Source: Armatimonas rosea (GTDB lineage Bacteria > Armatimonadota > Armatimonadia > Armatimonadales > Armatimonadaceae). Taken from it: a stretch of DNA of 64,000 nt. Position 1 is the first letter of the stretch. Each line of letters starts with the position of its first letter. The stretch is from NCBI RefSeq assembly GCF_014202505.1, contig NZ_JACHGW010000002.1, positions 992,001 through 1,056,000 of the forward strand. Reading direction: 5' to 3'. The notes beneath the pieces were generated by a model. The model was not told where the DNA came from. It ran no database searches and saw only the letters and a list, made by a program, of their open reading frames with translations. Position numbers and translations under genes: made by a program. Shown piece by piece: positions 7,457 through 17,213 of this stretch.

Positions 7457-10400
7457 GGCTTTTGTATCTTTTTCGGGGACTCTGCTTGCGCGGTAGTGGG
7501 GAACTCAACCTTTACCTCACCCCCTCCTGGCGGGATGCTCTGTAGCATCTTTTGGCTTTGCAGGAGGCATGCTTCCGCAGTAATGGGTAGGACGCGAGCA
7601 AGTCCGTCCTCACTGGCAACGACAATCCAATGACTATCCGGTGAGAAGCGAACGGTGTTGATCTTTTTAGCTGAGATGGGCACTACCAAGGCAGGACGTG
7701 GAGTTTCCCCCCGACGTAGTGCCTCCCGTGCTTCGGGCCATCTCCATAGGCTAACCGTGCCCTCACTACGCAGACCAGCAATTCCCGCCACAGCCAGCCA
7801 ACGAGCATCTGGAGAAAAATTAACCGAACTAATATCACTGCCGCGAATGTTGAGCTCACCATAAAGCCGCTTGGCTTTCCAATCCCAAATACGAACTTTC
7901 CCATCCGTCTCACCAACAACAACGTGCTGCTCATCTGGAGTGAACTCTACATCCCAGGGCCGTGTAGGAGTTCTTAGTTTCAGCTCGCGCCCTGCTGGAG
8001 CAAGGGATGTCAAGAGATTTCCCGTGGAGACATCAAAGACACGTGTACTACCATCGCTACAAGCAGCCGCCACCCAGCGAGCACTTCGGGCTGCTCGGAG
8101 GGAATAAACAGGTGCATCAACAAAAATCTCACGTAGACGATGCCAGTCTCTCGTGTCCCAAACCTTAATTGTCTTATCTTGGCTGCCCGAAATCAGCAGA
8201 TCCTGCTCAGGGCAATAACTAAAATTTTGGATAGCTGCCTTATGGGCATTGATCCGCAAAAGTGGCTTGAACCCTTCTAGGACAACACGATTACTGCCCT
8301 GCCTTCTCAGCTCACCTTGGCGCTTCCACACCTGAATTTGTCCTCGTCGAGTCGCGGCAACAAATTGATCCGTTTTTTTAAGAAAAGCAGATTGATGCAT
8401 TGCTGGCATGGTGAATGATTTTATTTCATTCCCATTTTCATCTAGGTTAGGAATCCCTTCCCACTGCAAAAGGGCAGTATCTAGGCTACTGAGACGTATG
8501 TGTCCTTCTTTCGTCGCGGTCAATAGGGACTTTCCATCTGATGCAAACTCAGCATGTAGAGGTGTGCCAAAGCCATTAGGAATCAGTGGGAGGCTGATCT
8601 GCCATATTTGAACGGCATAATCACTACCTACAATCGAAAAAGCATGATTTTCTGGCGACGTGACAATATTATAGATTTTTTCATAGGTGTCTTCATAGGT
8701 CACAAATAAAGTCTGGCTCAGTAATGATTCTTGGCTTGTGCCATAATTCCACATCTGTACGACATTTGCATCCGTCAAACCAAGTATCATCTCTCCCATC
8801 CGATTAACCTGAGTGATCTTGCCTCGGATATCTTGATAGCCTGGTACAACGGGAAAGTCTTGATTCCAGTTCCAGACGGCGAACATGCCATTTTTGCGAG
8901 CAAAAACCACATCATGAGGACCTGAATTCAGCAGTGATGTGATGGGACTATCATCATTAATCGGGCTATCATCTTTCGTTCTTGGGTCTTTGAGTGGCTC
9001 ACCCGTCTCCACATTCCACGGCTGGAAGACACCATCCGAGCTGCCCAAAAGGAGCCCGGTGGTTGTAGGTATACTCCCCTCACGGTCCACTCCAAAATCA
9101 GCGCAGGTAATCTCGCCAGAGCTCCCCTTGATCTCCACTGTTTTGCCGGTCAATAAATTATGAAGCATCCCCCCTGATCCCGGTTGCGAGTAAAAAAGAT
9201 ATTTACTATCTCCAGAGATAGCGATGATAGGTGTTCGTTGAAGTCCCGACTTGAAGACGTGAATCGACTTGGATAAACCTTGCTGAAGATCACGAAGGTG
9301 TACTTCACCATTCATGGCCCCCAGAATCAGCCAGTGCCCATCGGCGGAAATCCGTGCGTAGCCAAGAGTGCCCTGGATATTGGTGGGAAGCCACTGGAGC
9401 ACTTTACCTGTGTGCGTATCGAGAATTACCGCCCAGGCACTTTCTCCGGCAACGAGGAGACGCCTCCCATCAGGAAAGAAGCATTGTGAGCGTGGCACAA
9501 AGGGGAGGGTCACCCGAAGACGACGAAAGAACGGACGGCTGATGAGTGACCTCAGGTTCGTCAATGATTCTGTTTGCAGCAGAGCAGATTGTTGCATGTT
9601 TTCCTGTACCTGCTGACGAACATAGCTCAACAGCTCACGATCCTCATCAACCGTTCGAGCTGTGCCAAACCGTTGCAGGAGCTGACGACGTGATTGGGTT
9701 AGTTGGCGCTGTTGTTGCTCCGCTCGCTGAACCTGCACTTGAATCTTGGAGAGATCCCTCTGCTTCGTGATAATCGAAGCATTGAGCTGGGCAACTCTGA
9801 TACGGCTATCACTCTGAAGGCGCTTTTTCTCATCCACTAGCCGCTGCTTTTCTCGTTGCATACCAGTGAGATCACGACGCATCTGCTCCATTGTCTGCTC
9901 TAAGCTGAGACGCTTCCCCTGTAACTCTTTTAGCTCCCCGCTGGCCTGAGCAAGCTCTCCCTGCACTAGAGAAAGCTGTTTGCTTGTTGTATGTTCTTTG
10001 ATCGTTGCCTGGTCTGCTCGCCGTGCCTCTCTAGTCAATAGCCCCCCAAGGATGACGAGTCCCGTCAGTGCCCCATAGAAAGCCGTGGCACGGCGAACTC
10101 CCTGTTGCATCGCCTTCTTCTGGCGTAGCAGTTCTGCGGGGAGCAGAGCCTCATGTACCCAGCGCTTCCCAAAGAGAGATTGGTAGATGCGATTGCGGAC
10201 ATGAAGCCGTCCGCCTTTAGGGATGACAAGGCCACTCAAGCGCAACTGGGCGGCCACAGAATCGGTAGGGTCGTAGGCCGTTGGCCCTTGAAGGACTTGA
10301 AGGTAAAGGCTCAAAAGTGCATTGGGATCGGCATTTCCCAGCACGCGTTCACGGACAAAGGTAACATTTTTGTCTTTCTCCCACGCCTCCTCACTAAAGA

Positions 10401-11367
10401 ATTGCTCTTTGCAGAGGCGATCTACATCCCGGACACTCTGGACGTTGCTATCGCGCACAGCAAGACACAGGCTCTGTGTTAGATAAGGATGCCCACCGGT
10501 CCAGTACAGTACACGCCGCAATAGCTGTACTCGGTTTGCTCCCAAACCAGCCAGGAGCGGAGCTGCTTCCTCCTCGGTAAAGTTTGTAATTTCAATCTGT
10601 GTCCCGACATTGAATGGCGTGATCTTGATGTCGTTAATAAGTTGGGAGGGAGTCACCGCACCCGCCAAGCAGAACACAAGACGATCTAGTGGAGGATGGT
10701 CGAAGCGATGCTGGTAGAGCTCTCGAATCGCCCCAAGAAAAGCCTGTGTAGGAAACGTCAAGTTCTGAAGTGCATCTATCTCATCTAGAAAGAGATAGAG
10801 CCTCCCAGTTAGGCGTGGTAGCACGATAGTCTCTAGCGCCTGCCGCCACCGAGTCAGGGGGGCCAGTTCGGGCAAGGAGCGCCAGAGCGTCATACACTCC
10901 TCTGTCGTCTGTGTTGTGTGTGAGATTCCCCTGAGCATGGCGAGATACCATTGCCCTGCTTGTAGGTCAGAGGAGCAAAGACCGCTCATATCAAGCAGAA
11001 CAGTCGTATGGCCCTGCTGACGTAGCTGGTGACCACAACGAGCAAGCAGTGATGTCTTGCCCACCTGACGTGTGTCGAGAAGGTAACAAAGCTCACCACA
11101 CTCCAAAGCCGTAAGCAGCTGTGAGTCAGCCTGACGCACCACGTAGGAAGGGGCATTGACGCCTAATGCCCCTCCCGTAACAAAGAAGGAGCTTTTAGGG
11201 GATAAGGCATCAACAGGCTCTTCAGAACTCACAGGCGCATTGTACTGCCTCTTTTTTGCGAAAATCAGCGGGGTACAAAATCGGTACAGATTCGTCCTTA
11301 ATATCTCGTCTACTGCCCGTAGAGTTGCTCTAGTATCTCGTTTGAGGAGTAGGTTAGAGCACAGCAT
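7453..11367 (-). CDS. AAA ATPase with membrane segment, coiled coil and WD40 repeats
   Basis: The 1304-residue protein has an AAA-like ATPase at about residues 70-400 (YVVRQADSQL; Walker A DTRQVGKTS near 98-106; Walker B LYLFLDEID near 190-198). One hydrophobic helix follows near 427-445 (ALTGLVILGGLL), then a coiled coil to about 560 rich in E, Q, K and R, then WD40-like repeats to the end, for example ISGSQDKTIKVWDTRDW and VVGETDGKVRIWDWK. The layout is that of a membrane-anchored sensor in which the propeller recognises something and the ATPase passes the signal on. Partner choice is suggested by the 4-base overlap with the SARP-AAA gene. A GTG at 11232 (VSSEEP) is a plausible alternative start. 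Confidence 0.82.
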   Translation of the reverse strand: MLCSNLLLKRDTRATLRAVDEILRTNLYRFCTPLIFAKKRQYNAPVSSEEPVDALSPKSSFFVTGGALGVNAPSYVVRQADSQLLTALECGELCYLLDTRQVGKTSLLARCGHQLRQQGHTTVLLDMSGLCSSDLQAGQWYLAMLRGISHTTQTTEECMTLWRSLPELAPLTRWRQALETIVLPRLTGRLYLFLDEIDALQNLTFPTQAFLGAIRELYQHRFDHPPLDRLVFCLAGAVTPSQLINDIKITPFNVGTQIEITNFTEEEAAPLLAGLGANRVQLLRRVLYWTGGHPYLTQSLCLAVRDSNVQSVRDVDRLCKEQFFSEEAWEKDKNVTFVRERVLGNADPNALLSLYLQVLQGPTAYDPTDSVAAQLRLSGLVIPKGGRLHVRNRIYQSLFGKRWVHEALLPAELLRQKKAMQQGVRRATAFYGALTGLVILGGLLTREARRADQATIKEHTTSKQLSLVQGELAQASGELKELQGKRLSLEQTMEQMRRDLTGMQREKQRLVDEKKRLQSDSRIRVAQLNASIITKQRDLSKIQVQVQRAEQQQRQLTQSRRQLLQRFGTARTVDEDRELLSYVRQQVQENMQQSALLQTESLTNLRSLISRPFFRRLRVTLPFVPRSQCFFPDGRRLLVAGESAWAVILDTHTGKVLQWLPTNIQGTLGYARISADGHWLILGAMNGEVHLRDLQQGLSKSIHVFKSGLQRTPIIAISGDSKYLFYSQPGSGGMLHNLLTGKTVEIKGSSGEITCADFGVDREGSIPTTTGLLLGSSDGVFQPWNVETGEPLKDPRTKDDSPINDDSPITSLLNSGPHDVVFARKNGMFAVWNWNQDFPVVPGYQDIRGKITQVNRMGEMILGLTDANVVQMWNYGTSQESLLSQTLFVTYEDTYEKIYNIVTSPENHAFSIVGSDYAVQIWQISLPLIPNGFGTPLHAEFASDGKSLLTATKEGHIRLSSLDTALLQWEGIPNLDENGNEIKSFTMPAMHQSAFLKKTDQFVAATRRGQIQVWKRQGELRRQGSNRVVLEGFKPLLRINAHKAAIQNFSYCPEQDLLISGSQDKTIKVWDTRDWHRLREIFVDAPVYSLRAARSARWVAAACSDGSTRVFDVSTGNLLTSLAPAGRELKLRTPTRPWDVEFTPDEQHVVVGETDGKVRIWDWKAKRLYGELNIRGSDISSVNFSPDARWLAVAGIAGLRSEGTVSLWRWPEAREALRRGETPRPALVVPISAKKINTVRFSPDSHWIVVASEDGLARVLPITAEACLLQSQKMLQSIPPGGGEVKVEFPTTAQAESPKKIQKP

Positions 11368-11384
11368 CGGCCACCACGATTAAA

Positions 11385-14300
11385 ATGAAAATATCAAAAC
11401 TCGTCACTCAATTTTGCCTATCAACAATCCTAGTCATAGGAGTTGCTAGTAGATCACTCGGTCAAGTAGTTCCTACCGAAACCTACAATATGCAGGTAAT
11501 TGAGTCTCCCGAGTTCGCGCGTGTGGCTCCAAACGCATCCCCTAATCTTACGGGATTGAATGACTTAGGTCAGGTTATTGGACATGTTTATAACAATCAA
11601 AGTCGAGATTATCACTCGTTTGTTTGGAAACCCTATATAAATGGTGATGGAAGTAGTGCATACTCCCTTGTTTTCACAAAGGAAGTTTTACCTCCAGTAA
11701 GCCTGTTAACTATTGTGAATTCAACAAATAGTATGAAGGCGTTAAGTATTAACAATCAAGGGATTATTTCAGGCTCATTTGTGACGTTCAGTGATTTTGG
11801 GTTTTGGGATTGCCCGGCTCTATGGGATGCTAACGATGGACACTCTATATTTCTTGAGCAAGCACCTAGTGAATGGGCATTCTGGACGGGGGCTGCTGAT
11901 AAAATAAATAACTATGGGACTATTACGGGGCTTTCATCACGCATTTTTGGAGAGAGAGGTGCTGTCTGGAAACTTAATTATGGTAGTTATGGACAGGTTA
12001 CTGATGTTTCCTATGTGCGTATTCATGGTGGATTTGGTACTTTTGACAGAGGTCTAGCAGGATTAAATGATCAGGATCAAGGGACTGGGAATTTCGGATC
12101 TCCGAATAATACTGCATGGAAAGCAAAAAACATACGGAATCCTTCGATACCTGCTATTGGTGATGATTATACAGAATTAAGTTATCCAAATGCATCATCA
12201 ATAATATCATCAGGTATAAACTTAAAAGGAGAGATTGGAGGTACAGCTACGTTAAACCCTGATGTTCGATCTGGTTCCAATGACGATGGTTTTCGTGTTG
12301 TATTTTGGGACACGAATAATTCAAGCACAGTAGTGACGACGGGTGAATGTTCAGGGATCAATAACTCGGGGAGTATCGTTGGGAATCATCATGGGCAAAG
12401 TGGCAATGTCGGTGTGACCGAGAATGATTGGTTCCCTTTTATTTGGGATAAAACCAAAGGCATACGTCGCACAGTAATATCTGACCCGAAATGGGAAGTG
12501 AGAAGTATTGTATCCATAAATAATGTGGGGCAAGTATTAGCCTATGCTATCAAGGACGGGAATTATTCATCAACTTTTCCTGTTCTTTTAACTCCCGTGA
12601 ATTTTCAACAGGAAGTGATTCTGCCATCAAGCGAAATTAGTCTTAAGTCATCTGATATACCAAATGGAGCGGAACGTGAAGTGGATGGGATTGTTTGCGA
12701 CAACCTCAGTGGGATGAATCCTACTCTTCTCAACAAACTCTCAGTACATCTTCCTCCTTCCTACAATAATGCCAGGGTATATGTGTCTCCAATCGGTACA
12801 AATCCTGGCAGCGTAAAAACTAGCATTGGAGGGTTTACGTATTACCCGCCTGATGAATACAATGAGAACCCAACACCGGCGAGTGTTGATGATCTCACAA
12901 AACCAGCGAAGCGAAAAATCACTCTTGCTATATACATAGATGATCCTGATTCTAGTGATGGGCAACGTGTTGCATACAAGGATATTATTTTAGCTCGCCC
13001 TCCGGTCGTACTCGTTCATGGAATCAATAGTAATATTGATTCATGGAATGAATTTATGATTAATATACAAAATCAAAACTTTGCGGATCCATTTGGAATT
13101 AGAATGCCTTTTGTAACTGTAGATAACGCTAATTTCGAAGGCAGTTTTAATGGAAATGGCCCTATCGAAATTTGTTCTAATAATTTAGAGAAAGCAATAT
13201 CTGACTGTTTGTTTATGTTAAGAAATGGCATCGAAATTCCAAATGGCTCGTTTGGTTTTGCCTATGGTACAAGTAACTCACGAGTTAGTTTTACGGACTA
13301 TAAAAACTTACACTTAGCATCGAAGCGGGTAGATGTTGTAGGATGGAGTTATGGCGGCCTTGTTACGCGATGGTATTTAGCCTCTAAAGGTATTCGTAGT
13401 GAGGCAAAAGATTCACGATCTTGGTACAAGTTAAATTTTGAAAAAACTGAGGAGTCACATGTCACAGATTATGATTCCCAAAAAGATATTCGGAAATTCA
13501 TTACGATTGCAAGTATGTGGCGTGGAGTTCCTCTCTGCAATTATTCTAATGAAGCAAGATCAACAGTTTTTCAGCAGATAAATTTCGGTAATGCACCATT
13601 TCTCTTTAATAATAATTTTGATGGGATAATAAATAGAGGTATACCGTGGCTAGGCGAATTTACTAATATATTTTTGGATAAATATTCAATAGAAGTAATG
13701 GCTGTTGATAGTCCATGGATGCGATACTTGATTTATGGGACGAGTAATTCGGTTAAAGATACAAGTACTCCATTTATTCAAGATGTGGCTTATGGTGCAA
13801 TAGCTGGTGATAATAATGATTATTTAGCACTAAGAGATTCATATGAATTATTTAACTCGATTCAATCACCGACTTGGTTTCCATATTTGGAAATGGAATA
13901 CTTTAAAAGTGAGAAAAATGAGAAATATAATCTTAACGACGGGATTGTCCCATTATGGAGTGCTATAATCCCGGGTAAAACTTTTGTGGTTAATGAAAAT
14001 CACAATAGTATTGTGAAAAATAAGATTGTTGCAACTAAAGCCCTGATCTGGTTGTCAGCTAATCCTGATGTTTCAGGTGTTAATTCAGATGACAAATTAA
14101 GTATGGGTAATATACTCAATGATGTTTGGAATAGGACTAGTAATCTGATGTCACGAAGTTCGACACTGTTCTCATGGGACTTTGATAAATTAGGTATGGC
14201 GCCTTCACGGCAAAATGATATTTATAAACAGATCAATGGTGTTGGGAGAATAAATCCTGTTGCTGTTCGAGAAATCAGGAGTGTTTCGGCGACTAACTTG

Positions 14301-14921
14301 AAACCTCGCAGTGCAGACATTGATTTTATTACGGCGACAAGAGCTGATTCGATAATTGAATTAAAATATATCGACAATATTTCTGGGGAACAAAAAAATC
14401 ATCCTACGATCAAAATATATAAGGATGCAAAAGCCCATAAAACTACATTTGACGACTTGAAACCGAATACTCAGTATTTTGTGCGAGTCAAAGGGCAGAT
14501 TTATAATGTTTCTAATGGTTCAATTATTCTGAAGAACTACTCAGATAATGATCCGTTCTTTTCAAATTATGGTTTCATGACCCCAAGAGAATCAGATTCG
14601 CAATTATCAATCTCTTGGGTTAGAGGATCAACAACTATAGTGAACTCAGATATTGCTTTCAAACTGCGATTTTTATGTTCTCTTGGAGAGATACGAGATT
14701 TAAACATTACAAACATTGAATATACGAATTCTAGTGTCGGTACAAAAGACATATCACCATCATCTAATATTGATATTAGCAATGGAAATTCTCAGTTCGT
14801 AAATGTCTCCGCGAGTACATTGTCATCATTTTCAAACTTATCGTGTAAAGTAAGATATCGTTATAGAAATGCAAACGGTGATCTCATAAATGCTTCGACT
14901 GCATGGTTAAAGGTGAAATAA
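11385..14921 (+). CDS. Secreted HAF-repeat protein with alpha/beta-hydrolase (lipase-like) domain
   Basis: The 1178-residue protein opens with a signal peptide (hydrophobic core FCLSTILVIGVA, cleavage near SLGQ). Residues of about 50-400 hold at least six repeats of the form (I/L)N-x-x-G-x-(I/V)-x-G...FxW, the HAF extracellular repeat, which should form a propeller. Around residue 538 an alpha/beta hydrolase begins: VVLVHGIN with His545-Gly546, and the nucleophile elbow GWSYGG at Ser655. The C-terminal third resembles fibronectin type III strands (NTQYFVRV). Secretion and the fold suggest a lipase or esterase on the cell surface. The base composition is much more AT-rich than in the flanking genes. 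It is divergent from the AAA-WD40 gene and adjoins a PEP-CTERM gene. Confidence 0.75.
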   Translation: MKISKLVTQFCLSTILVIGVASRSLGQVVPTETYNMQVIESPEFARVAPNASPNLTGLNDLGQVIGHVYNNQSRDYHSFVWKPYINGDGSSAYSLVFTKEVLPPVSLLTIVNSTNSMKALSINNQGIISGSFVTFSDFGFWDCPALWDANDGHSIFLEQAPSEWAFWTGAADKINNYGTITGLSSRIFGERGAVWKLNYGSYGQVTDVSYVRIHGGFGTFDRGLAGLNDQDQGTGNFGSPNNTAWKAKNIRNPSIPAIGDDYTELSYPNASSIISSGINLKGEIGGTATLNPDVRSGSNDDGFRVVFWDTNNSSTVVTTGECSGINNSGSIVGNHHGQSGNVGVTENDWFPFIWDKTKGIRRTVISDPKWEVRSIVSINNVGQVLAYAIKDGNYSSTFPVLLTPVNFQQEVILPSSEISLKSSDIPNGAEREVDGIVCDNLSGMNPTLLNKLSVHLPPSYNNARVYVSPIGTNPGSVKTSIGGFTYYPPDEYNENPTPASVDDLTKPAKRKITLAIYIDDPDSSDGQRVAYKDIILARPPVVLVHGINSNIDSWNEFMINIQNQNFADPFGIRMPFVTVDNANFEGSFNGNGPIEICSNNLEKAISDCLFMLRNGIEIPNGSFGFAYGTSNSRVSFTDYKNLHLASKRVDVVGWSYGGLVTRWYLASKGIRSEAKDSRSWYKLNFEKTEESHVTDYDSQKDIRKFITIASMWRGVPLCNYSNEARSTVFQQINFGNAPFLFNNNFDGIINRGIPWLGEFTNIFLDKYSIEVMAVDSPWMRYLIYGTSNSVKDTSTPFIQDVAYGAIAGDNNDYLALRDSYELFNSIQSPTWFPYLEMEYFKSEKNEKYNLNDGIVPLWSAIIPGKTFVVNENHNSIVKNKIVATKALIWLSANPDVSGVNSDDKLSMGNILNDVWNRTSNLMSRSSTLFSWDFDKLGMAPSRQNDIYKQINGVGRINPVAVREIRSVSATNLKPRSADIDFITATRADSIIELKYIDNISGEQKNHPTIKIYKDAKAHKTTFDDLKPNTQYFVRVKGQIYNVSNGSIILKNYSDNDPFFSNYGFMTPRESDSQLSISWVRGSTTIVNSDIAFKLRFLCSLGEIRDLNITNIEYTNSSVGTKDISPSSNIDISNGNSQFVNVSASTLSSFSNLSCKVRYRYRNANGDLINASTAWLKVK

Positions 14922-15560
14922 ATGAAACATAAGAACATTTTGCTTGCGATAATTATCATTATGTTTACTATAAAACAAGCTGGGGCTCAAAATTGGATAT
15001 TGAACTTTGCAGATTCAGACACTGGATTGCCTATTGATACACTAAATGTTAGTGTCGGGAATTCTGTATCATTGTACGGAATTATTTATAATACCACTGG
15101 AACGAATACGTCAACTAATGGTATGGGAGATATTGCACTTCCTACAAGTCTAGAATTTGGCGGTTTTGGTTGGATACTAAATCCAGGCCAGTCAGATCTT
15201 GAGGCTGTTTTTTCACCTAACCCGCTGATCCCCGGTTTTCCTGTAGTTGAGGGCAGCTTGGACGGTATTACACCAGGAACATCAAATCTAATAAATTTCG
15301 GGACTTTCCAGGTTGCCAATTTCGAACCAGGCACTTATAGTCAATCTTTTGTTGCTAGTGCATATCCATATAATATTGAAGATTTTGTTGAATTTGGAGA
15401 TATATTCGGCACATTGAAAATAAATATAACTCCTTACAGTACATCAAGTGCGCCAGAACCAAGCTGCATTATTTTATATATTATTGGTTTTATTTTATTA
15501 AATATTAAAATTTTAAAAACCAACCAATATTCTCGTCTTTCATCAGAAAATAATGAATAG
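14922..15560 (+). CDS. PEP-CTERM sorting-signal protein
   Basis: This 212-residue protein has a signal peptide (ILLAIIIIMFTIKQAGAQ), a beta-rich middle part without a recognised catalytic site, and a C-terminal APEPS followed by a membrane helix and basic residues. That tripartite end is the PEP-CTERM signal processed by exosortase. The gene starts on the base after the stop of the HAF-lipase gene, so both are co-expressed exported proteins. It shares their AT-rich composition. The biological role is not known. Confidence 0.78.
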   Translation: MKHKNILLAIIIIMFTIKQAGAQNWILNFADSDTGLPIDTLNVSVGNSVSLYGIIYNTTGTNTSTNGMGDIALPTSLEFGGFGWILNPGQSDLEAVFSPNPLIPGFPVVEGSLDGITPGTSNLINFGTFQVANFEPGTYSQSFVASAYPYNIEDFVEFGDIFGTLKINITPYSTSSAPEPSCIILYIIGFILLNIKILKTNQYSRLSSENNE

Positions 15561-15804
15561 AGAAACAAGCAATGATTACCAATGTTGACAATATGAAATC
15601 TGAAATAGGTGAATCGAGTCTTGATTTATATGCTTTTATGATTCTTACAAGCGATTTTGCAATTAAATAGATCGGGCCGGAGTAAACTAATAAATAAATG
15701 ATGATTTTTACTATGCCTGCATTTGTAAAGGCGAAAAACGCTAACAAAGGGATGGTGTCATTCATAGTGGCAATGATGCTTTTATGATTATTATCATAAA
15801 TCAT
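15505..15804 (-). CDS. Small predicted membrane protein
   Basis: The 99-residue product has three hydrophobic stretches (PLLAFFAFTNAGIVKIIIYLL, a second helix through GPIYLIAKSLV, and DFILSTLVIIACFSIHYFLM). Its 3' end overlaps the PEP-CTERM gene by 56 bases on the opposite strand. No family is recognised. Hydrophobic patterns are easy to obtain by chance in AT-rich DNA, so confidence is limited. Confidence 0.4.
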   Translation of the reverse strand: MIYDNNHKSIIATMNDTIPLLAFFAFTNAGIVKIIIYLLVYSGPIYLIAKSLVRIIKAYKSRLDSPISDFILSTLVIIACFSIHYFLMKDENIGWFLKF

Positions 15805-15970
15805 TGTGATTTAATTGCAAATTTTAAAGATATTGAATCAGGTAGGTGATCGATCAGAGTTGTATGGCCTTAATAAATCATTTGGTAACAAGAAAAAGGT
15901 AAATGCCATTATAATGACAAGACTGAATTGGCTGCGGGTATATACTCCGGAGTTTGTTACGGTCGGATAA

Positions 15971-16162
15971 TTATTTATTTTTGCGAATATGGAGTAATTC
16001 TCTGATAAGTTCTGAAAGACCTCCTGGTTGCTCTTTTCCCCACTCTATCAAGTCCTCATCTATCAACACAGTCACAGGCCGGACGTTTTGCAACCTTTTA
16101 CTGGGGCCTGGTTTACGTTTAGTCGGTGGGGATGGTGGGGTCTGAGTCAGGGAGTTGAGCAT
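15971..16162 (-). CDS. Ribbon-helix-helix (CopG/MetJ-like) small regulator
   Basis: This is a 63-residue protein whose second half reads VTVLIDEDLIEWGKEQPGGLSELIRELLHI. This is the beta strand, helix A, turn and helix B order of ribbon-helix-helix DNA-binding domains, with the typical GGLSELIR start of helix B. A basic proline-rich tail of about 25 residues precedes it. Such proteins act as dimeric repressors in plasmid copy control or toxin-antitoxin pairs. No toxin is evident beside it. Confidence 0.6.
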   Translation of the reverse strand: MLNSLTQTPPSPPTKRKPGPSKRLQNVRPVTVLIDEDLIEWGKEQPGGLSELIRELLHIRKNK

Positions 16163-16379
16163 TATTGGTGTACTTCTTCTTACACTACTAGAATGACAGA
16201 TATTTCATCATTGTCAATTATATATTTAATACATGATAAATACTTGACAGTCATGTATGAATTGTGTAGGTTATGGTTGTTGGAGGGAAAGAAATCAACT
16301 CCAACAGCCAGATCATTAACAATTCGCCTATGACAGAATAGTCAAAACCGACCTACTTTATCAGCATAAGATCATTCTA

Positions 16380-16502
16380 ATGGTCATTACAGCCTTCATT
16401 GCAGCATTCATTGCTTGGAGCATCACAAATGCGATGCCAGTACGCCGGAGGTTGGTCGCTGACATCACAGCGCCTAACAAAAAACGGAGACCCCGCCGCT
16501 AA
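16380..16502 (+). CDS. Possible 40-residue single-pass membrane peptide
   Basis: An ATG at 16380 opens a 40-codon frame encoding one hydrophobic helix (VITAFIAAFIAWSI) followed by a very basic tail (APNKKRRPRR). A stable hairpin with a UUCG loop lies 22 bases after its stop, as expected for a short independent transcript. No homologue is recognised. It may equally be chance. Confidence 0.3.
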   Translation: MVITAFIAAFIAWSITNAMPVRRRLVADITAPNKKRRPRR

Positions 16503-16524
16503 GCTAGGGACACTCCGCTAATTG

Positions 16525-16552
16525 GACGGTAGCAGGTTCGCCTGCTGCCGTC
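16525..16552 (+). terminator. 12-bp hairpin with UUCG loop
   Basis: GACGGTAGCAGG and CCTGCTGCCGTC pair over 12 positions, one of them G-T, around a TTCG tetraloop. Such loops are unusually stable. The downstream T content is weak (TAGCCCTTCTG), so termination is possible but not certain. It separates the short reading frame at 16380 from the next gene. Confidence 0.4.
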
Positions 16553-16602
16553 TAGCCCTTCTGCAACTTCAACGCAGTCTCTCATTAATTTAGCTTCTTA
16601 TT

Positions 16603-17004
16603 ATGAAATCCATGCAATCAAGAGAGTCCGAAGAACTTACCCTTATCGAATTACCAGATCCTGTCTTTTTGGAAACAATAGATGAAAAAATGCTTCATTA
16701 TGTACCAGATATGAACTCGTTTCCAGATGCTTGCTTCTCTCCTGGTGAGGTATATGTATCAGAACATCTTGTTCAATGTCTGAATAGCTGTAACCTTCCA
16801 CTGCATTTTCTATTCGAACAGCATCTGTCCTGTATAGGAACCTTGATTAATGGTGATGCTCTTTTCGATCCAAACCAATATAAGCCCGAGCGTCATGATG
16901 GCAAGAGTATCTTGACACGACGATTCGTCATGTTGGACGAATTAGTAGATGTCTGGATGGTGACGAGTGCAGATCGCCAACGAACCAAGATGTTCATTCT
17001 CTAA
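16603..17004 (+). CDS. Hypothetical plasmid-type protein, paralogue of 19291-19584
   Basis: The 133-residue protein is not a named family, but its second half can be aligned by eye to the 97-residue protein at 19291. Both have a (P/L)G-x-VY-V opening strand, a helix ending in LLxRH or LFEQH, a GKSIL/GGRVL turn, and an ending of the form (V/I)WMVTSADR. Short proteins of this shape occur in plasmids and actinobacterial-type elements. It ends 33 bases before a strong terminator, so it is probably transcribed alone. Function is unknown. Confidence 0.6.
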   Translation: MKSMQSRESEELTLIELPDPVFLETIDEKMLHYVPDMNSFPDACFSPGEVYVSEHLVQCLNSCNLPLHFLFEQHLSCIGTLINGDALFDPNQYKPERHDGKSILTRRFVMLDELVDVWMVTSADRQRTKMFIL

Positions 17005-17037
17005 TCCTCCAAGCCAGCGTTTCTAAGTCCCAACCTA

Positions 17038-17075
17038 GCGTCCCTCCTGCACGTCCCGCAGGAGGGACGCTTTTT
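17038..17075 (+). terminator. Intrinsic terminator
   Basis: GCGTCCCTCCTGC pairs perfectly over 13 bases with GCAGGAGGGACGC around a 7-base loop and is followed by TTTTT. It lies just after the stop of the 133-residue gene. The outer half, GGGACGCTTTTTGCA, is the same as at the 2313-2363 hairpin. Confidence 0.88.
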
Positions 17076-17213
17076 GCAGGCTCGTCTGCGGCCATCTATG
17101 CTACCCTTGCGCGGCGAGGTAATGGCCTGCCACATCACCAAACGGGCCGGACGCCGCGCACCCTGACCACTCCGGTCAGTACCTTAACAACCCCCTGAAA
17201 GGAACTCGTTTCC

